Below, one piece after another: positions 33,652 to 42,652 of a DNA stretch of 42,742 bases; the first letter of the stretch is position 1; every line of letters begins with the position of its first letter. The position numbers and the translations under genes are program-made. Where the stretch lies: positions 1 to 42,742 of the forward strand of contig WTGY01000084.1 in assembly GCA_011523365.1 (NCBI GenBank). The letters run 5' to 3'. The DNA is from Caldilineaceae bacterium (GTDB lineage Bacteria; Chloroflexota; Anaerolineae; Caldilineales; Caldilineaceae). Under the pieces are notes generated by a model. The model was not told the DNA's origin. It saw nothing but the letters and a program-made list of their open reading frames with translations, and did no database searches.

Positions 33652-34872
33652 ATGATTATACGAGTACTCTTGACAGGAACGACGCTGGTGCTGCTGGCCC
33701 TGGTGGCTTCAGTTGGCGCGGCAGGGGCTTCCGCGCCGGAAGGGATCCCGATTAGCGAACTGGAAAAGTTACGCGCTTACGCTGGGGCGGCGCAGATAGG
33801 CGGGCGCAGCTATGCGGTTGATGGCGGCCGGCTGTATGCCGGGGTAAACGGGGCCTGGGCGCCTCTGCAGGCGCCGCAGGGCGTAATCGTCAATGCAGTC
33901 GCGGTGGACCGGTCGGATTCGGAGGCTGTGTTTGTCGGCGCGGCCAACATGCTCAGTGTCTATGTCTCGCGCAACGGGGGTAAGGGGTGGCAGGGGTTCT
34001 CCGTGGAGCCGGACTCCATTGGCGGCGTTACCGCGATGGCCTTTGACGCGTTCAACCGGCTGCTGTACGTGGGGACGGTCTCGGATGGGGTCTATCGCCT
34101 GCGGGACATTGGCGCCGGACCGGGGCAGGGCCTGGTTGCGAGCGGGCATCTGCAGTTGGAGGAGCCGGTGTTGGAGATCGCGGTTGACAGCACGGGGGCG
34201 GGGCTGGCGTTTGTACGTACTGCGGAGAAACTGTATCGGGCTGATGCTTACGGGCTGAGGTGGTTGGTGGTGCACGATCTGCCCGGCGCGCCGACAGCCG
34301 TTACGGTGGCCGACAGTTCGCCGCCGAGAGTCTATGCAGGTACGGCAGGCGGGGGCGTGCTTGTGAGTGGTGACGGAGCCGCCTGGCGGGCGGTGAATCA
34401 AGGGCTGGATAACGCGGGTGACGGCAAGCTGATCGTTAGCGACGTGGTGGTGGACCCAGCGCAGCCGGAGGTCCTGTATGCTGCGACGGGCGGCTCAGAG
34501 TTGGGCGAAGTTCAGGGACTGTCGGCCAAGGTGGCGATGAGTACTGACGGCGGCGGCCAGTGGGAGAGTTTGGCAGAGTTGGAGAAGGCGCGGGCGGCAG
34601 AACTGTTGCCCGCGCCAGGGCAAAGCGGGCTGGTCTACGTGCTTACAACCGCCAGTCGAACGCCGCTTGCAGTAGGCATGGAGCCTTCAACCGAGACGCT
34701 CGTGAGCGAAAGGTTGCCTGAAAGAGGTTTGAGAGGTCCCGGCCTGCTGGCCTGGATTCTGGCAGGGCACGCCAGCGCGGCGCTTGTAATTCTGGGTGTG
34801 AGCGAGATCAGAGGAGGGGGGCGGAGGCGAGTCGGACCGGCCTACGGGATACGTTCCGCTCAGGCCGGTTGA
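33652..34872 (+). CDS. Exported beta-propeller-like protein with C-terminal membrane anchor
   Basis: A 406-aa protein. Residues 1-26 form a signal peptide ending AGASA. The body contains repeated strands of the type LYVGTVSDGVYR, RVYAGTAGGGVLVSGDGAAW and LYAATGGS with Asp-box-like SRNGGKGW and STDGGGQW turns, as in BNR/YCF48-type beta-propellers. A hydrophobic helix at about 365-387 before a basic tail would anchor it with the propeller outside. No catalytic residues are recognisable, so an exported scaffold or binding role is more likely than an enzyme. It is monocistronic. Confidence 0.8.
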   Translation: MIIRVLLTGTTLVLLALVASVGAAGASAPEGIPISELEKLRAYAGAAQIGGRSYAVDGGRLYAGVNGAWAPLQAPQGVIVNAVAVDRSDSEAVFVGAANMLSVYVSRNGGKGWQGFSVEPDSIGGVTAMAFDAFNRLLYVGTVSDGVYRLRDIGAGPGQGLVASGHLQLEEPVLEIAVDSTGAGLAFVRTAEKLYRADAYGLRWLVVHDLPGAPTAVTVADSSPPRVYAGTAGGGVLVSGDGAAWRAVNQGLDNAGDGKLIVSDVVVDPAQPEVLYAATGGSELGEVQGLSAKVAMSTDGGGQWESLAELEKARAAELLPAPGQSGLVYVLTTASRTPLAVGMEPSTETLVSERLPERGLRGPGLLAWILAGHASAALVILGVSEIRGGGRRRVGPAYGIRSAQAG

Positions 34873-35248
34873 AGGAGATGGCCTGTCGCAGGTTTGGTCT
34901 GGGGCTTTAGGGCCGTGCGGCAGCAGTGCGAAGGCGCCCGCTCCCCCGTGGGCGTCTTCGAGATCTGTGATGCCTTTTGAGGCTGTGCGCGTGTGCGGGA
35001 AGAGAGTCGTTTCCTGTCGTGGACGAAGTTTCTTCCGGGCTGGTTGAGGTTTGCGTGAACGGAGATGTGGAAGGTCAAGACCGGGTCTGTCAACGGCGGG
35101 AAACAGAGGTTCAAGGAGGGTTATCAGGAGTAAACACCAGGGCACCCACGAGGGCACCCACAAGGGGTGCCCCTACTGGAGGGTCAAGACCGTTCGGGAC
35201 TGTGCGCGCGGTTCAGTTAGACAGCGGGATCGGTTGCAAGTGGGGGCT
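34873..35248. other. Convergent intergenic region with REP-like palindrome
   Basis: A 376-base region between the stop codons of the beta-propeller gene (+) and the J-domain gene (-). It contains a 7-bp hairpin with one G-U pair (34933-34939 with 34950-34956), a weak terminator candidate, and the short palindromic repeat at 35138-35176. No gene is visible. Confidence 0.55.
35138..35176. repeat. Short REP-like palindrome, copy 1
   Basis: GGGCACCC and GGGTGCCC (8-bp arms, 5-nt loop) followed by CTAC, at 35152-35176. It is preceded by a partial duplication of the left arm (GGGCACCCACGA) from 35140. The 25-base core is identical to 42550-42574. Such short repeats are common in intergenic regions of Chloroflexota genomes. 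Confidence 0.75.
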
Positions 35249-36010
35249 CTATCTCAGTTGGGGGAATGCAGATGCGATGGTCAGGCCGGCGAAGAGGAGC
35301 AGCATCAGGAAGGCTCTGCCGCCGGAAAGGAGGAAGAGAAGACCCCACGGGGCCACGCCGAGGATGATGCCGGCTATGGCGAAGTGAGGAAGCTTGCGGC
35401 CGCGGCGGTTGCCGACTGCGCTGCGAATGATGCGGGCCGCGAGCGTGCCGGCGCCGGAGCCGATGATGAAGGCGATGAAGAAACCGAAGAAGCCAATGCT
35501 GCCAAGCAGAAAGCCGAGGATGGGGGCGACGATCAGGGTGAGAACAAAGCCAACGGCGAGGGCGACGATGTTGTCCCGGCCCAAGGCGTTGAAGTAGATG
35601 TTCTGCTGTTCGCGGACGCATTCGTTGCAGCGGTAGCCGACGGGGGTGCGCACAGCGCAGGAGATGCAGATCGGTTTTCCGCATTTGTTGCAGCGCAGGA
35701 GCGTTTCCCGATCGGGGTGATTGGCGCAGGTCAGGCTTTCGGGTTCGCCGTCGCTGCCTACTACGATGGGAGCGGGTCTGCCGTCATAGATGGCGCGGCG
35801 GGCGGGGTCACCGAGTATTTCGTAGGCTTTTTCGATGGCGGCGAGCTTTTGCTCGGCGTAGGCCCGGTCTGCGGCGGATTCGAGTGTATCGGGCTGGTAG
35901 AACTTTTGCAGCCGGATGAATTGCTGCTCGATCTCCTCTTGATCGGCATCATCGCGTAGATCGAGGGTACGGTAAAGCTCCTTGTCGGGTTGGTTGGAAT
36001 CGTCTGACAT
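35249..36010 (-). CDS. J-domain-like membrane protein with B-box-type zinc finger
   Basis: A 253-aa protein. Residues 10-77 form a DnaJ-like domain (LYRTLDLRDDAD to AYEILGDPARRAIYD), but the HPD motif that triggers DnaK ATPase reads QPD (39-41). Residues 95-131 carry a Cys/His cluster (C95, H98, C107, C110, C115, C118, C128, C131) like a B-box zinc finger. About four hydrophobic segments follow (145-253). The mix suggests a membrane-attached adaptor rather than a canonical DnaK co-chaperone. It lies 55 bp downstream of nadK on the same strand. Confidence 0.85.
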   Translation of the reverse strand: MSDDSNQPDKELYRTLDLRDDADQEEIEQQFIRLQKFYQPDTLESAADRAYAEQKLAAIEKAYEILGDPARRAIYDGRPAPIVVGSDGEPESLTCANHPDRETLLRCNKCGKPICISCAVRTPVGYRCNECVREQQNIYFNALGRDNIVALAVGFVLTLIVAPILGFLLGSIGFFGFFIAFIIGSGAGTLAARIIRSAVGNRRGRKLPHFAIAGIILGVAPWGLLFLLSGGRAFLMLLLFAGLTIASAFPQLR

Positions 36011-36065
36011 TGGATTTCGCTTTCTACTCTGTCACGGGCCTCCGGCAAGGGGCGCAAGGTGAGCG

Positions 36066-36941
36066 TCACGCAGTTAATTTCAGCTTGTCCATCAAGGTCT
36101 GGTAGAAGTAGCTGCGCGGGCGAAGTCGTATGAAGCGGGCCTGATAGGGGCTGCTGTCGACGACGATTTCGTCCGAGTCGTCTACTTCGACTTCGAACTG
36201 GCCGTCCACTGTGAGCATGGCGGAGTGGTCGCTGTAGACGCGCAGTCTTACTTCGGCGCCTTCGGAGAGGACGACTGCCCGGTCCATGCTCATGTGGGGT
36301 GCGACGGGGATCACGAGGATATTGCGCAGGTCGGGCGGCAGGATAGGGCCGCCGGCTGCGAGGGCGTAGGCGGTGCTGCCGGTGGCGGTACTGACGATAA
36401 GGCCGTCGCAGGTATAGGTGGTGAGGTAACCGCCGTCGAGGTTGGCGCTGACGCGGACGATGCGGGCGAGGCTGCCGCGGCTGAGGACGACATCATTGAG
36501 GGCATCGTAGGTGCAGCGAACGGTGCGTTCGGCGCCGTTGGCGCCGGCTTTTTCGACGATGGCACGCACCATGAGGCGTTCTTCGATCCAGTAGTCGCCT
36601 TCCAGCAGTTTTTCCAAGGGGGAGAGCCAGTCCTGGGGAAAGATTTCGGCGAGAAAACCGAGCCTGCCCATTTTCACACCCAGCATGGGTACGTTGGAGG
36701 CGGCGCCGAGCCGGGCGGCGCGCAACATAGTGCCGTCGCCACCGAGGGTGATCAGCAGGTCGACGTCGGGGAGTCTGGACTTGATGACTTCGGCGTCCCA
36801 GGCTGAGTGGCGCCACGTTTCATTGACACCGGCGCTGCGGAGAAACTGTTCCATCTGACCCGCCAGATCGAGGGATTCCGGTTTGCGCGGATGATGGAGG
36901 ATGCCGATGCGTTGAAATGGTGAGCTTGCGTGGTCCGTCAT
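36066..36941 (-). CDS. nadK: NAD kinase
   Basis: A 291-aa cytoplasmic kinase making NADP from NAD. The GGDGT motif (67-71) and the conserved TGSTAYALAAGGPI are intact, and the length fits. I chose the ATG at 36941; an in-frame ATG at 37034 would add 31 residues unlike the family. NADPH supply links it loosely to the pentose phosphate genes upstream in the window. The J-domain gene follows in the same direction. Confidence 0.95.
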   Translation of the reverse strand: MTDHASSPFQRIGILHHPRKPESLDLAGQMEQFLRSAGVNETWRHSAWDAEVIKSRLPDVDLLITLGGDGTMLRAARLGAASNVPMLGVKMGRLGFLAEIFPQDWLSPLEKLLEGDYWIEERLMVRAIVEKAGANGAERTVRCTYDALNDVVLSRGSLARIVRVSANLDGGYLTTYTCDGLIVSTATGSTAYALAAGGPILPPDLRNILVIPVAPHMSMDRAVVLSEGAEVRLRVYSDHSAMLTVDGQFEVEVDDSDEIVVDSSPYQARFIRLRPRSYFYQTLMDKLKLTA

Positions 36942-37024
36942 GTCAGGTAATCTTTCGCAACGAAGTGGTGCGGGCACAGTTCCTGATAGTGAAATACCTA
37001 TATTCAGATAATACATGTGACCGT

Positions 37025-37053
37025 TTGAGGTCAAATTCAGTCTGTGTTAAGAT
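37025..37053 (+). promoter_or_regulatory. Candidate promoter suggesting a leaderless mRNA
   Basis: TTGAGG (37025-37030) and TAAGAT (37048-37053) are separated by 17 nt. The ATG of the phosphoesterase gene begins at 37060, seven bases after the -10, where transcription would start. No Shine-Dalgarno sequence is present before the ATG. Confidence 0.4.
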
Positions 37054-37059
37054 GAGCGA

Positions 37060-37854
37060 ATGCGCGTATTGATTATATCTGACATTCACGCAAACTTTGT
37101 CGCCCTGGAAACGGTGATGTCCGACGCTGCGAACCGTTTCGATGCGATCTGGTGTCTGGGCGACGTAGTCGGCTACGGACCGGCGCCGAACGAGTGCGTC
37201 GACTTTGTGCGGGCCGAGGCGGACCTGTGCGTCATCGGCAACCATGACTGGGCCGTACTGGGGCGCCCGGGCCTGGATATCAGATATTTCAATCCTTTGG
37301 CGCGGGCGGCGGTTGAATGGACGCAAAGCGAGCTCAACGAGAAGAGCCGCGAATTCCTGGACAGTTTACCAGCGAAGCCTCTTGAACCCGAAGCCGCGGA
37401 CAGCTTGGTCATCACGCACGCGAGCCCTCGCGAACCGGTGTCGGAATATGTGCAGTCGCCGGAGATCGCGCTGGAAAACTTTGCCCATTTTGAGACGAAA
37501 ATGTGTCTGGTGGGTCATACGCACAAACCGGCGATCTACCGCTGGCAGCTGAGAAGGATATTTTCGAGGCGGGGCAGCCGCAACGGCATTCCGGTTACCG
37601 TCGACTTTCTGAGGCCCTATGAGGGACAACGTGTGCGCCTGGAACTGACGGAGCTGGAGCGTCTGATCCTCAATCCTGGTAGCGTGGGGCAGCCGCGGGA
37701 TAACGATCCGAGAGCCGCCTACGCATTGCTGGATTTAGAGGAGTTGACGTGGGAACAGCGCCGGGTAGCATATCCGATCGATTTGACGCAGAGCCAGATG
37801 CGAGTAGTCAAGTTGCCGCGGCGGCTGATCGACCGCCTGACGTATGGAAGTTAA
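37060..37854 (+). CDS. Metallophosphoesterase (YfcE/MJ0936-like)
   Basis: A 264-aa soluble calcineurin-like phosphoesterase. Metal ligands are in order: SDIH (Asp8, His10), GD (Asp35), GNHD (Asn61, His62), THAS (His120) and GHTH (His153, His155). The N-terminal layout matches small bacterial phosphodiesterases, with a C-terminal extension that includes LNPGSVGQPR, a family signature. The natural substrate is unknown. The gene diverges from nadK across 118 bp and converges on the cNMP/PH gene. Confidence 0.93.
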   Translation: MRVLIISDIHANFVALETVMSDAANRFDAIWCLGDVVGYGPAPNECVDFVRAEADLCVIGNHDWAVLGRPGLDIRYFNPLARAAVEWTQSELNEKSREFLDSLPAKPLEPEAADSLVITHASPREPVSEYVQSPEIALENFAHFETKMCLVGHTHKPAIYRWQLRRIFSRRGSRNGIPVTVDFLRPYEGQRVRLELTELERLILNPGSVGQPRDNDPRAAYALLDLEELTWEQRRVAYPIDLTQSQMRVVKLPRRLIDRLTYGS

Positions 37855-37884
37855 GGTGCGCTTGAACTCTTAGTCAGTACGAAG

Positions 37885-37916
37885 AGCAGACCGGAACGGT
37901 TTCCCTTCTGTCTGCT
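37885..37916 (+). terminator. Possible terminator of the phosphoesterase gene
   Basis: AGCAGAC (37885-37891) and GTCTGCT (37910-37916) form a 7-bp stem with an 18-nt loop. A pyrimidine-rich stretch (CTTCTCTTTCTTCTTCT) follows. The long loop makes this a weak intrinsic terminator. Confidence 0.35.
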
Positions 37917-37946
37917 GTCACTTCTCTTTCTTCTTCTGCCAGTTCT

Positions 37947-40469
37947 TCAGTCCTCATTTCTGGCTTGTCCCGTTTCCAACCGATTGTACATTTCGAACCA
38001 GTCGGGCAGATCCTTGCTGCGGTCGTGGGCTTTGCGCCGTTCGTCCTCGCGGCGCCAAGCGATCATCCTGCGGGTGATCTCTTCTTTGACGATCCTGGGA
38101 TTGGGAACGTGGTCGAAGGTGAAGGCGCCTTCGCCGGCGGCAGTCTGGACAATGATGTTTCCGAAATTCAGCATCACCTTCAGGGGTGAGTTCATCTCAA
38201 GGCGGATGTCCTGGATGTCGCTGAGCTGGGCTTCACGGCGTTGCTCGCTGAGAAAGAGCGGCAGCTTCTCGATGTCGATAATTCGGTCTTCGGTCACGGT
38301 GTAGGTGTCGTTCCACCAGTCGGTGACTGCCCAGAGGATCCAGCCGAGAGTGGCTAGAGTCACCAGTCCACCTGACAGCAGGAGAGTTTGCGCGTCCAGG
38401 CTGGAGTGGAGTTGCTGCAGCAGTGCAACCGAGGAGAAGCCACCTGCAAGAAACAGGAGTTCAAAGAGAAGCAGCAGGCCGGGAAGTGCAATCTGGACCA
38501 AGAGTATCCACCAGTGCTTGTGCCAGACGATTCGTTCGGTGGACTCCCATTCGAGTGAGCTGTCTACGGAGATCAGGCGGCGCAGTTTTTGCCACAGGCC
38601 GGGCGCTGCAGCGGTGTCATCGGGTGTGGAGGGCGCCAGATCGGTGTGTACGCGGCTGGGCAGGTCAACGGACAGACCGAGACGATTTTCGAGGGCGTTC
38701 TGGATGTCCAGCTTGTTTTCGGCGCTGGACCGCTGCTGGGAGAGGCTGCGGTGGTGAAAGATGGCCGTGCGGAGGCTGTCGGGGTGGGCGACAAAGTTGA
38801 AGTCGATGGAGCCGGTCGTGCCGGCGGTGTAGACGGACAGGGTGCCGAAATTGAATAGATTGCCCCAGAATGTTGTGGCCACGTCTACGCGCTGGATCTG
38901 TTCGAGCAGGGCTTCCTGTCGATGTTCGCTGAAAAAGATGACCTTTTCCTGCTGGATGACGCGCCGGTTGGTGACGATAAAGTAGTCGTTCAGGTAGTTG
39001 AGAAAGCCCCAGATAAGTGACAGGAGGACGAGGAGCGCGCCGATTCCCAAGCCGAACCAGAGGGGGAAACCGAGAAAGGCGAGCAGCCACATCAGACCGG
39101 TGCTGGCGAGAACGGCGAGGGCGGCGGCCTTGGTCTGTCCTATCAGCGCCAGCCAGTGGCGCAGATGCAGATTGACCAGAAGTTCGTCCTTGCGCAGCCA
39201 GGGATAGTCCTGGCGCTGCTCGCGATCGGAGTCGTCGGTCTGTGCGGGCAGGCGGGCGGCGACCTTATCCAAGATGTCGGGGCCGCAGATTTGCCCGAAG
39301 CGCTGGTAGTCCTGCCGGTGGAGCCGCAGCCAGAGGCTGCCGGGCTCGGATTCGACGGTCAGCTCAACCGGAGTCGGGGCCAGGAGCGCGGTCTCATTGA
39401 AGGTCACGATACCGCGCACCGGGGCGCGCGGCAGGGCGCGGTTTTCCTCGTCGAGTGCGCTGAGGACGGCGCGGCTGTTTTCGAGCAGGATCCACATGCT
39501 GTCGGCGCTGTCCCCCTGTTGCATGATGGGATGGTATTGGGGGATGCGGTGGAAGCTGCAGAAGCCGGCCAGTTGAATCTGTTCGAGGGGCGTCAGTCCG
39601 GCGAAGATGGAGACTGCGCTGATGGTTTTGGCGGGCAGCAGTTGTATGTCCGGATCGATAACCTGAGGAAGGCGACGGCCGACCTGACGGACCGTATTCC
39701 AGGGGAGCTCGTAGACGGTCGTCTCGGTTTTGGCTTCGGCCCAATGGCCGTATTTGTCCTGGGCGGCGTTATTGGACGCGCCGACGCTGCCTGGAAAGCC
39801 AAAGGAGCCGCCGGTTCCGAGCAGCAGGCGGTTGTCGGTCCTGCGTGGATGATAGAGCTCAATCTGTCCCTGGGCGATGAGATAGAGGGTGCTTGGGATC
39901 TGGTTTTGCGTGTAGAGGACGGTTCCTGCCTTGACTGTCTGGCTGCGGAGCTCGTCGGCCATGAAGCCGAGAACGGGCATATCGACATCGGCCAGCAGGG
40001 GAATTGTCCGCAGACGATTGACCATGGCCTGGTAGGCGGTCTGCTGGTGGGCGGTGGGATAGCGGTAGAGGAGCCGTTCGACGGTGGACCGTTCGATGCA
40101 GAGGGCCGAGACGGCGTTTTCGGCGGTGGCGGTGCTACTGTAGGTGAGGCTGAAGGTCAGCTCGTAGCGGCCAAGGATATCGCCGGCGATGGCGACGCGG
40201 GCGAGTGTGTCTTCGGCGCCGGCCGGGGTGGTGTCGCGCCGGGTGACGCGGACGGAGCCGCTGAGGATGAAGAAGAGGTACTCGGCGGCATCGTCCTGCC
40301 GGGTCAGCTCATCGCCGGGGGAGAATTCGATGACGAGGGAGTTGGATTGGAGGAGATCGGCGATTTCCTCCAAGGGCAACCCCTTCAGATAGAGGAGAGA
40401 TTGAAGCAACGCCAAAGTTGGAGGCGTGCCGACAAAGCGGGCGAGGCCGGCGTGGCTGCCGCTGGTCAT
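37947..40469 (-). CDS. Membrane protein with three cNMP-binding-type and two PH-like domains
   Basis: An 840-aa protein of unusual layout. Residues about 18-140, 155-275 and 285-400 each resemble a cyclic nucleotide-binding domain (first: PGDELTRQDDAAEYLFFILSG; second: AGTVLYTQNQIPSTLYLIAQG). A pair of membrane helices (447-490) leads into a bacterial PH-like domain (about 491-575, YFIVTNRRVIQQE). A second helix pair (652-716) and PH-like domain (718-802, TYTVTEDRIIDIE) follow. The phosphate-binding Arg of true cAMP sites is not clear in any of the three, so they may sense another ligand or be structural. It starts 13 bp after uvrC. Confidence 0.85.
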   Translation of the reverse strand: MTSGSHAGLARFVGTPPTLALLQSLLYLKGLPLEEIADLLQSNSLVIEFSPGDELTRQDDAAEYLFFILSGSVRVTRRDTTPAGAEDTLARVAIAGDILGRYELTFSLTYSSTATAENAVSALCIERSTVERLLYRYPTAHQQTAYQAMVNRLRTIPLLADVDMPVLGFMADELRSQTVKAGTVLYTQNQIPSTLYLIAQGQIELYHPRRTDNRLLLGTGGSFGFPGSVGASNNAAQDKYGHWAEAKTETTVYELPWNTVRQVGRRLPQVIDPDIQLLPAKTISAVSIFAGLTPLEQIQLAGFCSFHRIPQYHPIMQQGDSADSMWILLENSRAVLSALDEENRALPRAPVRGIVTFNETALLAPTPVELTVESEPGSLWLRLHRQDYQRFGQICGPDILDKVAARLPAQTDDSDREQRQDYPWLRKDELLVNLHLRHWLALIGQTKAAALAVLASTGLMWLLAFLGFPLWFGLGIGALLVLLSLIWGFLNYLNDYFIVTNRRVIQQEKVIFFSEHRQEALLEQIQRVDVATTFWGNLFNFGTLSVYTAGTTGSIDFNFVAHPDSLRTAIFHHRSLSQQRSSAENKLDIQNALENRLGLSVDLPSRVHTDLAPSTPDDTAAAPGLWQKLRRLISVDSSLEWESTERIVWHKHWWILLVQIALPGLLLLFELLFLAGGFSSVALLQQLHSSLDAQTLLLSGGLVTLATLGWILWAVTDWWNDTYTVTEDRIIDIEKLPLFLSEQRREAQLSDIQDIRLEMNSPLKVMLNFGNIIVQTAAGEGAFTFDHVPNPRIVKEEITRRMIAWRREDERRKAHDRSKDLPDWFEMYNRLETGQARNED

Positions 40470-40482
40470 TGGGGGTGCCCCT

Positions 40483-42378
40483 TCACAGATGCTCCTTGAC
40501 CGTTTGCGCGGCTCTGCGGTTCATGCCCGGCACGGTGCGCAGTTCATCGAGGGTGGCCTGGCGGATCTTTTCGAGGTCGCCATTGAAGTATTGCAGAAGC
40601 GAACGCCGTCTTCTGGGGCCGATGCCGGGCAGGGTGTCCAGCACGGTCGTGGTCTGCCCTTTGCTGCGAAGACTGCGATGGTAGGTGACGGCGAAGCGGT
40701 GGGCCTCGTCGCGGATGCGCTGTAGCAAATAGAAGGCGCGGGTGCCGCGGCGCAGATGGAGTGGATTGCGGCGCTGGGGAAGGAAGATCTCCTCCTCGCG
40801 TTTTGCGAGGGCGACGACGGGTACTCTTTGGGAGAGACCGAACTCAGCCAACGCTTCGCTGGCAACGCCGAGCTGTCCTTTGCCGCCGTCAACGATGACG
40901 AGGTCGGGCAGCAGTTTCCAGTGGTCAGCACCGGTGGGTCTTTTGCCGGGCCTGTCGGGGTCTTCTTCGACGGCGCGGCGGAAGCGGCGGCGCAGGACTT
41001 CGCGCATACTGGCATAGTCGTCGGGTTCGCCGTGTGCGCCTTTGCCGCGAATCTTGAAGCGTTTGTAGGCGGACTTGAGGGGCGCGCCACGGGCGAAGAC
41101 GACCATAGAGCCGACGGTGTTGGTCCCCTGCAGGGTGCTGATGTCGTAGCATTCGATACGGGTGGGGGGCACTTGGAGGGCAAGAGCCTCCTGGAGCTCA
41201 GTGAGCGCTTCGGTCTGGCGATTGGTGTCCTCGGCCCATTGGGCCTTCTGTACGCGCAGGTGCTCTGCGGCATTGTTTTTGGCGAACTCCATCAGTTTGC
41301 GCTTTTTGCCCCGTTGAGGCATGCGGATCTCGACCTTTGTGCCGCGCAGTTTAGTGAGCCATGCGGCCAGGAGGTCTTTTGTGCGGGGCGCGAACTGCAC
41401 AAGGACGCGGGGGGGAACATGGGAGGCGTCGGCGTAGAAGCGCTGGATGAAGATGCCGATGAGATCGCCCAGGTTTTCGGCGCTCGTCTCGAAAACTTCG
41501 ACACCTTGCAGAGCGAAGTTTTCTCTTCCGATGAGTCTGCCGCGTCGCACCATCAGTATCTGGACGACGGTGTCGCTGGATTTCGCGTCCTGGGCGATGG
41601 CGACGACGTCTTCGTCGTCATTTTGGACGCCGACAACTTTCTGCTGATGGACGATGCGCTGGGCGGCCTTGATGCGGTCGCGGTATACGGCGGCGAGCTC
41701 GAAGTTGAAGCGGCCGGCGGCGGCGCGCATGCGGGTGTCCAACTCATTGAGCACTTCATCGGTGTCGCCTTCGAGGAAGTTGACGAGCTGCCCGATGCCT
41801 TCGCGGTATTCGGTGCGGCTCTGGACACCGATACAGGGAGCGCCACAGAGCTTGAGATGGTAGTAGAGGCAGGGGCTTTCGTCGTTGCCGGTGATGGAGC
41901 GGTCACAGTCGAGATAGGGGAAGACTTTGCGCATTGATTCGAGCGTGCGGCTCACAGCCCAGCTGCTGGTAAAAGGGCCGAAATAGCGGGCGCCGTCGTT
42001 GTGTATCTGGCGCACGCGCTCCACTTTAGGGAAGTCATCCTGCCAGTTGACCTTTATATAGGGGTACCCCTTGTCATCCTTGAGCATGACATTGTAGTGG
42101 GGCTGATAACGCTTGATCAGGTCGTTCTCAAGGATCAGCGCTTCCATCTCGGTTGCGGTGACCCACCAGGTGATGTCGCGCACCTTGCCGACCATTTCGT
42201 CGATGCGGGGTGAGTGTTTGGCGGACCGCTGGAAGTAGCTGCGGACGCGAGGGCGCAGGACGAGCGCTTTGCCCACGTAGAGAGGCCTGGCGTGTTCATC
42301 CCACATGAGATAGCAGCCGGGCTTACTGGGGAGTTCTTCGAGTTTTCGGCGGACCTGTTGCGGAAGTCGCGTTTTCAT
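40483..42378 (-). CDS. uvrC: UvrABC system protein C
   Basis: A 631-aa nuclease that makes both incisions in nucleotide excision repair. The GIY-YIG domain (16-95, KPGCYLMW and LYVGKAL) makes the 3' cut. A UVR domain (about 200-240) binds UvrB. The RNase H-like domain contains IECYDISTLQGTNTVGSMVVF and PDLVIVDGGKGQ. Two C-terminal helix-hairpin-helix motifs (LPGIGPRRRRSLL, VPGMNRRAAQTV) complete it. I start at the ATG at 42378; the frame extends upstream to 42561 through non-family, repeat-adjacent sequence. The cNMP/PH gene follows in the same operon. Confidence 0.96.
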   Translation of the reverse strand: MKTRLPQQVRRKLEELPSKPGCYLMWDEHARPLYVGKALVLRPRVRSYFQRSAKHSPRIDEMVGKVRDITWWVTATEMEALILENDLIKRYQPHYNVMLKDDKGYPYIKVNWQDDFPKVERVRQIHNDGARYFGPFTSSWAVSRTLESMRKVFPYLDCDRSITGNDESPCLYYHLKLCGAPCIGVQSRTEYREGIGQLVNFLEGDTDEVLNELDTRMRAAAGRFNFELAAVYRDRIKAAQRIVHQQKVVGVQNDDEDVVAIAQDAKSSDTVVQILMVRRGRLIGRENFALQGVEVFETSAENLGDLIGIFIQRFYADASHVPPRVLVQFAPRTKDLLAAWLTKLRGTKVEIRMPQRGKKRKLMEFAKNNAAEHLRVQKAQWAEDTNRQTEALTELQEALALQVPPTRIECYDISTLQGTNTVGSMVVFARGAPLKSAYKRFKIRGKGAHGEPDDYASMREVLRRRFRRAVEEDPDRPGKRPTGADHWKLLPDLVIVDGGKGQLGVASEALAEFGLSQRVPVVALAKREEEIFLPQRRNPLHLRRGTRAFYLLQRIRDEAHRFAVTYHRSLRSKGQTTTVLDTLPGIGPRRRRSLLQYFNGDLEKIRQATLDELRTVPGMNRRAAQTVKEHL

Positions 42379-42549
42379 TGTTTCGATTGTATCACGTCTC
42401 TTTGGGCGGTTCAATCGACTGGCGATTTGTGGGTGGATTCCAATTTTGGGGTGGGATAAGGTTGGGTGAGGGGTTCGTGCCGGCGGCAACATCTTTATCC
42501 GCGAAGGGACACGAAGGTTCGTGAAAGGCCCACAAGAGGCGAACAGCCA

Positions 42550-42574
42550 GGGCACCCACAAGGGGTGCCCCTAC
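42550..42574. repeat. Short REP-like palindrome, copy 2
   Basis: Identical over 25 bases to 35152-35176: 8-bp arms GGGCACCC/GGGTGCCC with a 5-nt loop and a CTAC tail. Confidence 0.75.
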
Positions 42575-42652
42575 GGGGGCGAAGGGGAGGAGAGAGGGAA
42601 TCCGTCCGGGCTGCCGGAGGTTGGGGGCGACGGGAGGCGGTTTGGTGGAATC

